A stretch of 64,000 bases of DNA from Cellulomonas humilata (GTDB taxonomy: Bacteria; Actinomycetota; Actinomycetes; Actinomycetales; Cellulomonadaceae). The notes beneath the pieces are model-generated. The model did no database searches, was not told the origin of the DNA, and saw only the letters and a program-made list of their open reading frames with translations. This document shows, in pieces, positions 43,473-53,170 of the stretch (position 1 is the first letter of the stretch; each line of letters opens with the position of its first letter). The stretch lies in contig NZ_JAUSVB010000001.1 in assembly GCF_030814415.1 (NCBI RefSeq), positions 682,001 to 746,000 on the forward strand, in the 5' to 3' direction. A program made the position numbers and the translations under genes.

Positions 43473-44275
43473 CCACCTTCCGGCTCGCCCTCGTCCCCGG
43501 CGTCAACCCCGACCGCTGGCTGCGGGTGTGGCAGCAGCGACTTCCGGACGTGCCGGTCGAGCTGGTGCACACGACCCCCGACCAGGCCGTGGAGGTCCTG
43601 CGCTCCGGTGGCGCGAACGTCGCCCTCGTTCGGCTGCCGGTGGTCGGCGACGACCTCTCGACGATCTCCCTGTACACCGAGGCCACGGTCGTCGTCGTGC
43701 CCAAGGACCACCTGGTCAGCGTCGTGGAGGAGATCGACGCCGCCGACCTCGACGACGAGACGCTCGTCGTGCCCCTCGACGACCAGCTGCACTGGACCGA
43801 CCCGCCCGGCACCCCGTTCGGCGGCGACCCCGTCCCGACCACCGCCGACGCGATCGACCTCGTCGCCGCCGGCGTCGCCGTGATCGTCCTGCCGCAGTCG
43901 CTCGGCCGCCTGCACCAGCGCCGCGGGCTGACCTCGCGCATCGTGCGTGACGCCCCCGGGTCCGCCGTCGGCCTCGCCTGGATCACCGACCGTTACGACG
44001 ACCTGACCGAGGAGATCATCGGCATCGTCCGCGGCCGCACCGCCACGAGCTCCCGCGGCCGCGGCGCCCCACCGCCCCCCGAGCCGACCGGCCGCGGTCG
44101 CACGCCGGCCGCGTCGGGCAAGGGCGGGTCGGCCAAGGGGACCTCGGGCACGAGCGCGTCCGGCAAGGGCTCGTCCGGGAAGAGCGCGTCGAGCAAGGGT
44201 GGGACCGGGCGGTCGTCGTCGGCCCGCTCGTCGTCGAAGAAGCCCAACCCCCGCAAGCCCCGCCCGGGCCGCTGA
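43469..44275 (+). CDS. LysR-type effector-domain protein without HTH, basic Ser/Lys/Gly tail
   Basis: A 268-aa protein. Residues 1-190 fold like a LysR substrate-binding domain (TTFRLALVPGVNPDRWLRVWQQRLPDVPVELV in order, VEVLRSGGANVALVRLPV, VVVVPKDHLVSVV, VAAGVAVIVLPQSLGRLH), but the N-terminal winged helix is absent, not truncated by the start choice, because the frame is tied to the trmB stop by a 4-base overlap. Residues 195-268 are a low-complexity basic tail (SGKGGSAKG, KSASSKGGTGR, SSKKPNPRKPRPGR). The tail could bind nucleic acid. From memory, such proteins occur next to DUF5997 genes in actinobacteria; here DUF5997 lies one gene away. Confidence 0.85.
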   Translation: MTTFRLALVPGVNPDRWLRVWQQRLPDVPVELVHTTPDQAVEVLRSGGANVALVRLPVVGDDLSTISLYTEATVVVVPKDHLVSVVEEIDAADLDDETLVVPLDDQLHWTDPPGTPFGGDPVPTTADAIDLVAAGVAVIVLPQSLGRLHQRRGLTSRIVRDAPGSAVGLAWITDRYDDLTEEIIGIVRGRTATSSRGRGAPPPPEPTGRGRTPAASGKGGSAKGTSGTSASGKGSSGKSASSKGGTGRSSSARSSSKKPNPRKPRPGR

Positions 44276-44430
44276 CCCACCCTCCTTCGCGGACCCGTCG
44301 CGCGACCAAGCCCGGAGTGCCACCACGAGGTCCCGTCGCGCCACTCATGGCTGGGTCGTCGCCCGCGTCGGAGTCGGCGGGAGTACTGTCCGGTTTCGGG
44401 GCACCGCGACGACGCGAGCCGGGAGGTCCG

Positions 44431-45960
44431 ATGAGCAGTGCCGTGACCGATGAGCCTCCCGCGCCGGCCAAAGGGCTGAGCTCCGGCAGTCTCGGCCTCT
44501 GGGGCAACACCGTCATCGGCCTCGCGTCGACAGCCCCGGCGTACTCGCTGGCCGCCACCCTCGGCTACGTGGTGCTGGCGGTCGGGGAGAAGTCGCCCGC
44601 CATGTTCCTCATCGCGTTCGTCCCGATGCTGCTGACCGCCATCGCGTACCGCGAGCTCAACTCGGTCATGCCCGACTGCGGGACCACGTTCACGTGGGGA
44701 TCGAAGGCGCTCGGGCCGTGGGTCGGCTGGCTGGGCGGCTGGGGGGTCGCCGTGTCGGGGATCATCGTGCTGGCCAACGTCGCGGAGGTCGCCGCCGTCT
44801 ACTTCCTGCGCGCGTTCGGTCTGGACGAGGTCGCCGAGAGCCGGATCGCCGTGCTGATCCTCGGGGTCGGGTTCATCGTCGCGATGACGTGGGTGAGCTA
44901 CCGCGGGATCATCGTCAGCGAGCGGCTGCAGAACGTCCTCGTCGTGTTCCAGTTCATCGTGCTCGGCGGGCTGAGCATCCTGGCGCTCTGGAAGGTCTAC
45001 GCGGGGACCGCCGGCCCGCAGGCCGTGCTGCCGGAGTGGTCGTGGTTCAGCCCGGCGGGACTGACCTCGTCGGCCATCGCCGCCGCCGTCATCCTGTGCC
45101 TGTTCATCTACTGGGGCTGGGACGCGTGCCTGGCCGTCAACGAGGAGACGAAGGACCTCGCGCGCACCCCCGGACGCGCCGCGGTGCTGGCCACCGTCAT
45201 CCTCCTGGTCACCTACTGCCTGGTCGCCGTGGCCGTCCAGGCGTACGCGGGGTTCGGCACCACGGGGATCGGCCTGAACAACGAGGCCAACATCGACGAC
45301 GTCGTCACCGTCCTGGGCGGCCCCATGCTCGGCCCCGTGATGGCGTTCATCCTGCTGCTGGTCATCGCGGTGTCCGCCACGGCGTCGACCCAGACCACCA
45401 TCCTGCCGACCGCCCGCGGCACGCTCGCGATGGCCATCTACAAGGCCGTGCCCGGGCAGTTCGCGCGCGTGCACCCCGTGTTCAAGACGCCCTCGTTCTC
45501 GACGATCGTCATGGGCGTCACCGCCGGCGTCTTCTACGTCGTGCTCAAGCTGCTCAGCGAGGACGCCCTGTTCGACTCGATCGCGTCGCTGGGCCTCGCC
45601 GTGGCGTTCTACTACGCCGTGACCGCGTTGGCATGCGTCGTGTACTTCTGGCGGTCCATCTTCCGCAGCGCCCGCAACTTCTTCCTGCGCGGCCTGTTCC
45701 CCGTGCTCGGCTTCCTCGGGATGCTGTGGGCGTTCGGCATCTCCGCCCGCGACATGCTCGACCCCGAGTACGGGTACACGAGCTTCGGCGGCATCGGCGG
45801 CGTGTTCGTCATCGGCGTCGGCATGCTGGCGCTCGGCGTGCCGCTGATGGTGGCGTGCGCCGCCAAGATGTCGCTGCGCCCGTTCTTCCGCGGGGAGTCG
45901 CTCAACCGCGAGACACCGGTGCTGGTCCCCGACTTCGAACCGCCCCACGGGGGGCTGTGA
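44431..45960 (+). CDS. APC family amino-acid permease
   Basis: A 509-aa permease with about 12 helices. The first helix has the unwound GLASTAPAYSLAATLG stretch typical of APC transporters, and helix 3 and 6 motifs are seen (GWLGGWGVAVSGIIVLANVAE in order, FIYWGWDACLAVNEETKD). The latter is a frequent motif of this family. GGGAGG precedes ATG 44431 at 5 bases. The 155-bp upstream region holds no clear operator. The gene sits between the LysR effector-domain protein and DUF5997; substrate unknown. Confidence 0.9.
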   Translation: MSSAVTDEPPAPAKGLSSGSLGLWGNTVIGLASTAPAYSLAATLGYVVLAVGEKSPAMFLIAFVPMLLTAIAYRELNSVMPDCGTTFTWGSKALGPWVGWLGGWGVAVSGIIVLANVAEVAAVYFLRAFGLDEVAESRIAVLILGVGFIVAMTWVSYRGIIVSERLQNVLVVFQFIVLGGLSILALWKVYAGTAGPQAVLPEWSWFSPAGLTSSAIAAAVILCLFIYWGWDACLAVNEETKDLARTPGRAAVLATVILLVTYCLVAVAVQAYAGFGTTGIGLNNEANIDDVVTVLGGPMLGPVMAFILLLVIAVSATASTQTTILPTARGTLAMAIYKAVPGQFARVHPVFKTPSFSTIVMGVTAGVFYVVLKLLSEDALFDSIASLGLAVAFYYAVTALACVVYFWRSIFRSARNFFLRGLFPVLGFLGMLWAFGISARDMLDPEYGYTSFGGIGGVFVIGVGMLALGVPLMVACAAKMSLRPFFRGESLNRETPVLVPDFEPPHGGL

Positions 45961-46377
45961 TCAGCCCTTGCCGGACGCCGCCTTGCGGTCGGCCTCGGCC
46001 TTGCGGTCCGCCTCGCGGGACTCCTGCAGACGCTCCTCCAGCCTGACCTGCGCAGCGATCTCGCGCTCGCGGACCAGCCAGTTCGGCGGCTCGGCCTGCA
46101 GCGCCTCGATCTGCTCGGTGGTCAGCGGGTCCGTGATCCCGCCGCGGGCGAGGCCGCTGATCGAGATGCGCAGCCGGCCGGCGATGACGCTGCGCGGGTG
46201 CGGCCCCTCGCGGCGCAGGTCCACGAGCCACTGCGGGGGGTTGCGCTGCAGCTCCGTGAGCTCGTCGCGCGTGATCATCCGGTTCTGGAAGTCCTCCGGA
46301 GTCGCCGGCAGGTATACGTCGAGCTTGGCGGCGGCGGTCGACGCCTTCATCTCCTGAGACTTCTTCGCGGGTGTCAC
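45961..46377 (-). CDS. DUF5997 family protein
   Basis: A 138-aa cytoplasmic protein that matches the actinobacterial DUF5997 pattern: KLDVYLPATPEDFQNRMITRDEL, LQRNPPQWLVDLRREGPHPR and VIAGRLRISISGLARGG. The repeated P-x-W-L motif (PPQWLVDLR, PPNWLVRER) suggests two related units. The C terminus is a charged helix rich in Arg/Glu/Lys/Ala. Function unknown. Its stop abuts that of the convergent permease. Confidence 0.85.
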   Translation of the reverse strand: MTPAKKSQEMKASTAAAKLDVYLPATPEDFQNRMITRDELTELQRNPPQWLVDLRREGPHPRSVIAGRLRISISGLARGGITDPLTTEQIEALQAEPPNWLVREREIAAQVRLEERLQESREADRKAEADRKAASGKG

Positions 46378-46430
46378 GGGTCAAGGGTAGGCCCCGCCAC
46401 GGGGGCGGGTCGGTGCACCCTTCCCGTGCG

Positions 46431-46606
46431 CCTCACCTCAGCGCCTGTTCTTGTGGTCGCGCTGACCTTCCGCTCCGCTACGGGCGGAGCGCTGGCGCGC
46501 CCCCACCTTTCCGCCGCACCTCACCTCAGCGCCTGTTCTTGTGGTCGCGCTGACCTTCCGTTCCGCTCCGGGCGGGTGCGCTGGCGCGCCCCCACCCTCC
46601 GCTGCA
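46431..46606 (+). repeat. 88-bp tandem repeat, two copies
   Basis: Bases 46431-46518 and 46519-46606 are about 90% identical by eye, with the first 42 positions the same. Each copy ends with the shared CGCTGGCGCGCCCCCACC segment and contains a GC-rich hairpin region (CGCTCCG with CGGAGCG in copy 1). It fills the space between the DUF5997 start and the glgP stop, so it may serve as a double terminator for glgP, or be a dispersed repeat of the genome. Confidence 0.8.
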
Positions 46607-46613
46607 CTCCAGG

Positions 46614-49085
46614 TCAGCGCTCCGGCAACACGGGGTGCGTGCCCCAGATGCGGTCGATGTAGTCGCGCATGCTGCGGTCGGAGGAGAAGAAGCCGGAGCG
46701 GGCGACGTTGAGGACCGCCGACCGGGTCCAGCCCTCGGTGTCGGCGTAGGCCTCGTCGACCCGCTCCTGGGCGTCGATGTACGCCTGGTAGTCGGCCAGC
46801 ACCAGGAACCGGTCCTCGGACAGCAGGTTGGACACGATGGGCTCGAACGTCGCCCGGTCGCCGCCGGAGAACGCCCCCGACGCGATCAGGTCGAGTGCGT
46901 GCCGCAGCGAGCGGTTCTCCTCGTAGTAGGAGGTCGGGTGGTACCCGTGGTCCACGATCTCGGCGACCTCGGGCTCCAGCAGACCGAACAGGAAGAAGTT
47001 GTCGTCGCCGACGAGCTCCCGGATCTCGACGTTCGCGCCGTCGTCGGTGCCGATGGTCAGGGCACCGTTGAGCGCGAACTTCATGTTGCCGGTGCCGGAC
47101 GCCTCCTTGCCGGCCAGCGAGATCTGCTCCGACAGGTCCGCCGCGGGGATCAGCTTCTCCGCGAGCGTGACGTTGTAGTTGGCGGGGAACGCCACCGTCA
47201 GCCGGCCCTGCAGCGCGGGGTCGGTGTTGATGGTCCGGCCGACTGCGTTGATCAGCCCGATCGTCTGCTTGGCCATCCGATAGCCCGGTGCCGCCTTCGC
47301 ACCGAACGCGAACGTCCGCGGCGTGACGTCCTCGATCTTCACGGCGCCCGACGTGACCTGGTCGTACAGCGTGACGACGTGCAGGAGCTTGAGGGTCTGC
47401 CGCTTGTACTCGTGCAGCCGCTTGACCATGACGTCGAGCATCGTGTCGGGGTCGACGGTGATGCCGTCACGCTCCGCCAGCACGTCGACCAGCCGGAGCT
47501 TGTTCGCGCGCTTGACCTGGCGGAACGCCTCCCGGAAGCCGGCGTCGTCGGCCAGCGGCTCCAGCTCCTTGAGCCGGTCCAGGTCGGTGACCCAGCCGTC
47601 GCCGATCGCTGAGGTGATCAGCTCCGACAGCCCCGGGTTGGCCAGCCGCACGAACCGTCGCGGGGTGACGCCGTTGGTGACGTTGGTGAACTTGTCCGGG
47701 AAGTGGTCGGAGAAGTCGTGCAGGACCTTGTCCTTGAGCAGCTGCGAGTGCAGGGCGGCCACGCCGTTGACCTTCGAGCCGGCGACGGTCGCCAGGTAGG
47801 CCATCCGGACCGCGCGCTCGGGGTACTCGGCGATGATCGACATGCGGCGCACGCGGAGCTCGTCGTCGGGGTAGGCCTCGCGCAGCTCGGCCATGAAGTC
47901 CTCGTTGATCCGATAGATGATCTCGAGGTGGCGCGGCAGCAGCTTGCCGAGCAGCTCGACCGACCAGACCTCGAGGGCCTCGGGCAGCAGCGTGTGGCAC
48001 GTGTACGCGAAGCACTTCTGGGTGATGGCCCAGGCCTCGTCCCACTCCCAGCCGCGCTCGTCGACGAGGATCCGCATGAGCTCGGGGATCGCGATCACGG
48101 GGTGGGTGTCGTTGAGCTGGAAGATGATGCGCTCGGGCAGGTTGTGCAGGTCGAAGTCCGAGGGCAGCACCTGGTCGAGGAAGTCCCGCAGCGAGCACGC
48201 GACGAAGAAGTACTGCTGCTGGAGGCGCAGCTCCTTGCCCTGCGGCGTGGAGTCCTCCGGGTAGAGGACCTTGGAGATGTTCTCCGCGAACGTCTGCGCG
48301 CGGACGGCCTGCGCGTAGTCGCCGGCGTTGAAGATCTCCAGGTCGAACGCACGCGTCGCGCGCGCGCTCCACAGCCGCAGGGTGTTCACGCGGCCGTTCT
48401 CGAAGCCCGGGACCATGTAGTTGTACGGGACGCCGAGGACGCTCCAGCCCGGCACCCAGCGGGACCGGGTGACGCCGTCGTCGTCGTAGTGCTCGGTGTG
48501 CCCGCCGAAGTCGACGGTGACGGCCGACTCCGGGTGCGGGAACTCCCACGGCGACCCGAGCGCCAGCCAGTTGTCGGGCTTCTCCACCTGCCAGCCGTCG
48601 ACGAACGTCTGGCGGAAGATCCCGTACTCGTAGCGGATCCCGTAGCCGATGCAGGGCACGTTCATCGTGGCGAGCGAGTCGATGAAGCACGCCGCGAGCC
48701 GGCCGAGGCCACCGTTGCCGAGACCGGGCTCGACCTCCGCCTCGCGCAGCTCCGCCAGGTCGATGCCGAGGGACGCCAGACCCTCCTCGACGACCTCGTC
48801 CAGGTCCGCGGCGAGCAGGGCGTTGTCCAGCTGCCGGCCCAGCAGGAACTCCGCCGACAGGTACGCGACGGACTTCGCCTGGATCTGGTACTGCCGGCGC
48901 AGCGTGGCCAGCCACCGGACCATGAGGAAGTGCCGCACCGTGCGCGCCATGGCGAGGTACTTGTCGTTCACCGAGGCGCGCGTCAGGTCGGTGCCCTGCC
49001 CGAAGTTGAGCTCCCGGAGGAACTCCCTGACGAAGCCGTCAACGGTGTGCTCGGGGGTGGCGATGGGGGTCGTGTTGTCCGTCAC
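46614..49085 (-). CDS. glgP: Glycogen/starch/maltodextrin phosphorylase
   Basis: An 823-aa PLP enzyme that releases glucose 1-phosphate from glycogen. Marks are SVAYLSAEFLLGRQL, LGNGGLGRLAACFIDSLATM, GYGIRYEYGIFRQ, FQLNDTHPVIAIPELMRIL, NVTNGVTPRRF, RLHEYKRQTLKLLHVVTLY, and the PLP-lysine segment ASGTGNMKFALNGALTIGT with DGANVEI. GTG 49085 is chosen as it starts shortly before the conserved helix HTVDGFVREFLRELNF. It is a single gene with no other glycogen genes nearby. Confidence 0.95.
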   Translation of the reverse strand: MTDNTTPIATPEHTVDGFVREFLRELNFGQGTDLTRASVNDKYLAMARTVRHFLMVRWLATLRRQYQIQAKSVAYLSAEFLLGRQLDNALLAADLDEVVEEGLASLGIDLAELREAEVEPGLGNGGLGRLAACFIDSLATMNVPCIGYGIRYEYGIFRQTFVDGWQVEKPDNWLALGSPWEFPHPESAVTVDFGGHTEHYDDDGVTRSRWVPGWSVLGVPYNYMVPGFENGRVNTLRLWSARATRAFDLEIFNAGDYAQAVRAQTFAENISKVLYPEDSTPQGKELRLQQQYFFVACSLRDFLDQVLPSDFDLHNLPERIIFQLNDTHPVIAIPELMRILVDERGWEWDEAWAITQKCFAYTCHTLLPEALEVWSVELLGKLLPRHLEIIYRINEDFMAELREAYPDDELRVRRMSIIAEYPERAVRMAYLATVAGSKVNGVAALHSQLLKDKVLHDFSDHFPDKFTNVTNGVTPRRFVRLANPGLSELITSAIGDGWVTDLDRLKELEPLADDAGFREAFRQVKRANKLRLVDVLAERDGITVDPDTMLDVMVKRLHEYKRQTLKLLHVVTLYDQVTSGAVKIEDVTPRTFAFGAKAAPGYRMAKQTIGLINAVGRTINTDPALQGRLTVAFPANYNVTLAEKLIPAADLSEQISLAGKEASGTGNMKFALNGALTIGTDDGANVEIRELVGDDNFFLFGLLEPEVAEIVDHGYHPTSYYEENRSLRHALDLIASGAFSGGDRATFEPIVSNLLSEDRFLVLADYQAYIDAQERVDEAYADTEGWTRSAVLNVARSGFFSSDRSMRDYIDRIWGTHPVLPER

Positions 49086-49249
49086 CCTCGCCACGGTAGC
49101 GGGCGTCCCGGACCTGAGCGCCGTCATGCGATCACTCGTAACAAACGGACTGGTCACACCCTGGCGGCGCGTGCGGCCAGTCCCTACTGTGAGCCTCAAG
49201 GGCCGGGAGCAGTCCTGCGACCGCCACCGACGAAGGAGCGCGTGCGCGC

Positions 49250-49642
49250 ATGGTCGTCTTCCTCATCCGGGCGTTCATCTTCCTGGCCTCGGCGGCCCTG
49301 GGCCTCTGGATCGCGTCTCTCATCGTCGACGGGTTCACCATCACGGCCTCCGGGTTCCTCGTCGCCGTCATCGTGTTCGCCGTCCTGCAGAGCATCCTGA
49401 CGCCGTGGTTCCTGGTCATGTCGCGCAAGTACGCGAACGCGCTCACGGGTGCCGTGGGTCTCGTCTCCACGGTCGCCGCGCTGTTCGTCGCGACGCTCGT
49501 CGGTGACGGCCTGACCATCAGCGGCACCAGCGCGTGGGTCTTCGGCTCGCTCACGGTCTGGATCGTGACGATGCTCGGGACGCTGATCCTCCCGCTGATC
49601 CTCCTGCGCAACCGCGTGGAGAAGAAGAACGCCGCCGTCTGA
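49250..49642 (+). CDS. Small four-helix membrane protein, holin superfamily
   Basis: A 130-aa protein made of four hydrophobic helices (residues about 4-25, 33-52, 63-85, 94-117) with a basic end (RNRVEKKNAAV). It belongs to the phage-holin-like (mycobacterial 4-TM) superfamily widespread in actinobacterial chromosomes. No lysis gene or prophage is nearby, so a lytic role is unlikely. GAAGGAG lies 12 bases before ATG 49250. Confidence 0.8.
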   Translation: MVVFLIRAFIFLASAALGLWIASLIVDGFTITASGFLVAVIVFAVLQSILTPWFLVMSRKYANALTGAVGLVSTVAALFVATLVGDGLTISGTSAWVFGSLTVWIVTMLGTLILPLILLRNRVEKKNAAV

Positions 49643-49645
49643 CGC

Positions 49646-52600
49646 TCACCCGCGGGTGGGCCGGACCAGCGGGAACAGGATCGTGTCGCGGATGCCCAGG
49701 CCGGTGAGGTTCATGACGAGCCGGTCGACACCGAGGCCCATCCCACCGGTCGGCGGCATCGCGTACTCCAAGGCGGTGAGGAAGTCCTCGTCCACCTGCA
49801 TCGCCTCCGGGTTGCCCGCGGCGGCGAGCAGCGACTGCGCGACGAGGCGGCGGCGCTGCTCGAGCGGGTCGACCAGCTCCGAGTAGGCGGTGCCCTGCTC
49901 GGACGCGAAGATGACGAGGTCCCACTTCTCGGCCAGCCGCGGGTCGACGCGGTGCTGCCGCGTCAGCGGCGAGTTCTCCTTGGGGAAGTCCGTGTAGAAG
50001 ACCGGCGTCGTCGTGGTGCTCTCGCAGAGCTCGCCGTAGATCTCCTCGAGCACGACCGCCCAGCTGGCGCCGGGCTCCAGCTCGAGCCCGATGGCGTCGG
50101 CGTGCCGGTTGAGCACCTCGACGGGCGTGTCCGCCGTGATCTCCTCACCGAGCTTCTCGGAGACGGCCTGGCAGACGGTCTTGACCGGCCACGAGCCCGA
50201 CAGGTCGTACTCGGTCACCTTGCCGTCCGCGTCCGCACGTCGCGCGACCGGTGAGCCGTAGACGGCGGTCGCAGCCTCCTGGATCAGCTCCTGGGTGGTG
50301 ATCCGCATCGTGTCGTAGTCGCCGTAGGTCTCGTACATCTCGAGCGACGTGAACTCCGGGTTGTGCTTGAAGTCGACGCCCTCGTTGCGGAACTGCCGCC
50401 CGATCTCGAACACCTTCTCCATGCCGCCGACGACCAGCCGCTTGAGGTGCAGCTCCGTGGCGATGCGCAGGTAGAGGTCCATGTCGTAGGCGTTGATGTG
50501 CGTCTCGAACGGTCGGGCGTTGGCGCCGCCGTGGATGAGCTGGAGCATCGGCGTCTCCACCTCGGTGAACCCGCGGGCGTGCAGGGAGTCGCGGACGCTG
50601 CGCACGATCGTCGCGCGCGTGTAGGCGATGTCCCGCGCGGCCGGCCGGACGATCAGGTCGACGTAGCGGGCGCGGACGCGGGCCTCGGGGTCGGTGAGGC
50701 CCTTGTGCTTGTCGGGCAGCGGACGCAGCGACTTGCTCGTGATCTGCAGCGACTTCGCCCGCACGGAGAGCTCACCGCGCTTCGTCGTCACCACCTCGCC
50801 CGTGACGCCGAGGTGGTCGCCGAGGTCGACGTCGTGGCGCCACAGCTCGAGGTCGGCGTCGCTCACGACGTCAGCGCCCACCATCACCTGGAGGTCGCCG
50901 CTGCCGTCCCGCAGCGTCCCGAACCCGAGCTTGCCGCCGTCCCGCTGACGGATGAGCCGCCCCACCACGGAGACCTGCCGTCCGGTCGCCGTGTCCGGCG
51001 GGAGGTCGCCGGCCTCCGCGCGGACGGCCGCGAGGGTGTGGGTCCGCGGGTAGGTGACCGGGTACGGGTCGATGCCGCGGGCGCGCAGCCGGTCCGCCTT
51101 CTCACGACGGACCCGCTGCTGCTCGGGCAGCCGGTGCGCGGACATCGCCTCCTCGACCGCATCCCGCGCCGCCGGGATCTGCGCCTCGACCGCCGCTGTG
51201 TACTCGTCGTACTCGCCCCCCGAGCGGTCCAGCGCGTCGGTCGTGCGTCCGCGACGGTTCAGCAGCTTCAGCGACGGACGCGTGAGGAACCCCTCGGCGC
51301 TGCCCGCCGCGGTGCCGACGCGCGGCAGGTCGGAGGTGTACTCGAAGCAGATGAACCGCGGCTGCCACTCCGGCTGGTACTTGGCGTTCGAGCGGTAGAG
51401 CGACTCCAGCTGCCAGTTCCGGCTGGCCAGCACCAGCGACTGCCGCCACAGGCGTGCGATGGGGCCGGCGCCGACCTCAGCGCCGCGCTCGAACGCCTCG
51501 CGGAACATCGCGAAGTTCAAGGACACCCGACCGGCACCGAACGCGGTCGCCCGCTCCGCCAGCGACGCGACCATGAGCTCGACCAGCCCGTTGTCCGCGG
51601 TGGGGTCCCGGCGCATGAGGTCGAGCGAGACGCCCGTGCGGCCCCACGGGACGAAGCTGAGGAACGCGCGCAGCTGCCCGTCGCCGTCGTGCGCCTCGAC
51701 CAGCACGCAGTCGGCGTCCAGCTGGTCGCCCAGCCGCCCGAGCGCCATCGAGAAGCCCCGCTCGTCGCCGCCGTCGCCCCGCCACTGCGCCGCCGCCGCG
51801 TCGAGCGCCGCGAACTGCGCCGCGTCGAGCGACCCGTGCTTGGACACCCGCGTCGTGTACCCCTTGCGCTGGAGGCGCGTCACCGACTGCCGCACCGCCT
51901 TCATGCCGGGACCGGTGAGCGAGAACGTCCGCATGTCGAGGATCGCCTCGTCGCCGATCTCCCACGCCGTCAGCCCCGCGTCGGTGTAGGCCAGCGCTCC
52001 CGCGGTCCCCGCGCCCATGACCGCGAGCGACCAGCCGTTCAGCCGGGCCTGCCGGCGCCACTCCTCGATCGCGGCCGGCCAGTGCAGCGGGTCCCCGACG
52101 GGGTTGCCGCTGGCCAGGCTCACGGACCCGACCACCCGGTACGACACCCCGGCCCGCGCGGTCGCCGCGTCCCCCGTCTCCCACACGACCGCCTTGTCCC
52201 GACGGGTGGCGAAGTAGCCCAGCGAGTCCTCCGACCCGAACTCCCGCAGCAGCGTGCGGACCCGCGCCTCGTCGGCCGCGTCGAGCGTCCGCGTGTACGT
52301 CGGCGATCGGAACAGCAGGATCGTGGCGCCGATGACGGTGGCCGCGCCGATGAGGTTGATGACGATGCGGACCCAGAGCGGTGCCGTCGCGTCGCTCGCG
52401 TTGTCGGCCTCACCCAGGTCGCCGACCATGTTGTCCCACACGAAGAACGCCGCGGAGCCGCTGTCCGGGGCGTCGCCGAACCGGCTCACGAGCCACGTCC
52501 CGACGACCAGCAGCACCGCCCCGCCGGCGAGGAAGAACACCAGCGCGCGCCAGAAGCTCCCCCGCACCGTCCGGGCGCTGAACTGCGGCCGAGCGCGGAC

Positions 52601-53017
52601 GGCGATCACCAACCCCGCGGTGACCAGCACCAGTCCCACCAGGTTGAGCGGCGACCCACCGTCGGCGAGGTCCACGATCCGGCCCACCTGCGGCAGCAGC
52701 AGCCACCAGATGACCAGCACCCACCACGCCGCACGGAGCCGGCGGTGCAGGGCGACCGCGATGCAGGCCAGCAGGGCCGCGTAGACGATGTTGGGGATGA
52801 TCGGGATCGTCAGCATCGAGACGACGTCGTCGTCCTGCGCGAAGTAGTGCCGGAGCGACGGGATCGCGGCCGAGACCAGCACCAGGGCGCTCGCGAGGAA
52901 CATGACCGCCGCGAACCGGTCCGGCCACCGGTCGTCCAGCCGCGCAGGCTGGCCGACGGTCGGCCGCCGGTCAGGGACGTCCGGGGCCGCCTCGGTGCTC
53001 GTCGCGACGTCGGTCAT
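49646..53017 (-). CDS. lysX: Bifunctional lysylphosphatidylglycerol synthetase / lysine-tRNA ligase LysX
   Basis: An 1123-aa fusion. Residues about 35-240 hold seven or so membrane helices. Residues 260-590 are the DUF2156 aminoacyl-transfer domain (RTFSLTGPGMKAVRQSVTRL, SFVPWGRTGVSLDLMRRDP). Residues 660-780 form the anticodon-binding OB fold. The class II lysyl-tRNA synthetase core follows (ETPMLQLIHGGANARPFETH, EIGRQFRNEGVDFKHNPEFTSLEMYE, GGMGLGVDRLVMNLTG). LysX lysinylates phosphatidylglycerol and gives resistance to cationic peptides in Mycobacterium. ATG 53017 follows GAGGG. The next upstream gene on the same strand is tRNA-Arg. Confidence 0.95.
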   Translation of the reverse strand: MTDVATSTEAAPDVPDRRPTVGQPARLDDRWPDRFAAVMFLASALVLVSAAIPSLRHYFAQDDDVVSMLTIPIIPNIVYAALLACIAVALHRRLRAAWWVLVIWWLLLPQVGRIVDLADGGSPLNLVGLVLVTAGLVIAVRARPQFSARTVRGSFWRALVFFLAGGAVLLVVGTWLVSRFGDAPDSGSAAFFVWDNMVGDLGEADNASDATAPLWVRIVINLIGAATVIGATILLFRSPTYTRTLDAADEARVRTLLREFGSEDSLGYFATRRDKAVVWETGDAATARAGVSYRVVGSVSLASGNPVGDPLHWPAAIEEWRRQARLNGWSLAVMGAGTAGALAYTDAGLTAWEIGDEAILDMRTFSLTGPGMKAVRQSVTRLQRKGYTTRVSKHGSLDAAQFAALDAAAAQWRGDGGDERGFSMALGRLGDQLDADCVLVEAHDGDGQLRAFLSFVPWGRTGVSLDLMRRDPTADNGLVELMVASLAERATAFGAGRVSLNFAMFREAFERGAEVGAGPIARLWRQSLVLASRNWQLESLYRSNAKYQPEWQPRFICFEYTSDLPRVGTAAGSAEGFLTRPSLKLLNRRGRTTDALDRSGGEYDEYTAAVEAQIPAARDAVEEAMSAHRLPEQQRVRREKADRLRARGIDPYPVTYPRTHTLAAVRAEAGDLPPDTATGRQVSVVGRLIRQRDGGKLGFGTLRDGSGDLQVMVGADVVSDADLELWRHDVDLGDHLGVTGEVVTTKRGELSVRAKSLQITSKSLRPLPDKHKGLTDPEARVRARYVDLIVRPAARDIAYTRATIVRSVRDSLHARGFTEVETPMLQLIHGGANARPFETHINAYDMDLYLRIATELHLKRLVVGGMEKVFEIGRQFRNEGVDFKHNPEFTSLEMYETYGDYDTMRITTQELIQEAATAVYGSPVARRADADGKVTEYDLSGSWPVKTVCQAVSEKLGEEITADTPVEVLNRHADAIGLELEPGASWAVVLEEIYGELCESTTTTPVFYTDFPKENSPLTRQHRVDPRLAEKWDLVIFASEQGTAYSELVDPLEQRRRLVAQSLLAAAGNPEAMQVDEDFLTALEYAMPPTGGMGLGVDRLVMNLTGLGIRDTILFPLVRPTRG

Positions 53018-53170
53018 GTGGCCCTCGTTCCTCGAGCCGGCCTGCGCCGCGCGCTCGTCGTCCCCACCGTGCCGGGCGCCCCCAGCAGCAACGGAGGACG
53101 TTTCTGGAACATAACGGGCTCGCGCGCCGCGCCGCCATGGGCCCGCCGGGGCGACTGCCGGGAATGACGA

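Noticed and set aside
46198..46662. Open frame of 154 codons across the 88-bp repeats
   Set aside because: No ribosome site, antisense to DUF5997 at its start, and the translated repeat is only the duplicated DNA read through.
49250..49642. Prophage remnant marked by a holin
   Set aside because: No endolysin, structural or integrase gene nearby; this 4-helix family is a common chromosomal protein in actinobacteria.
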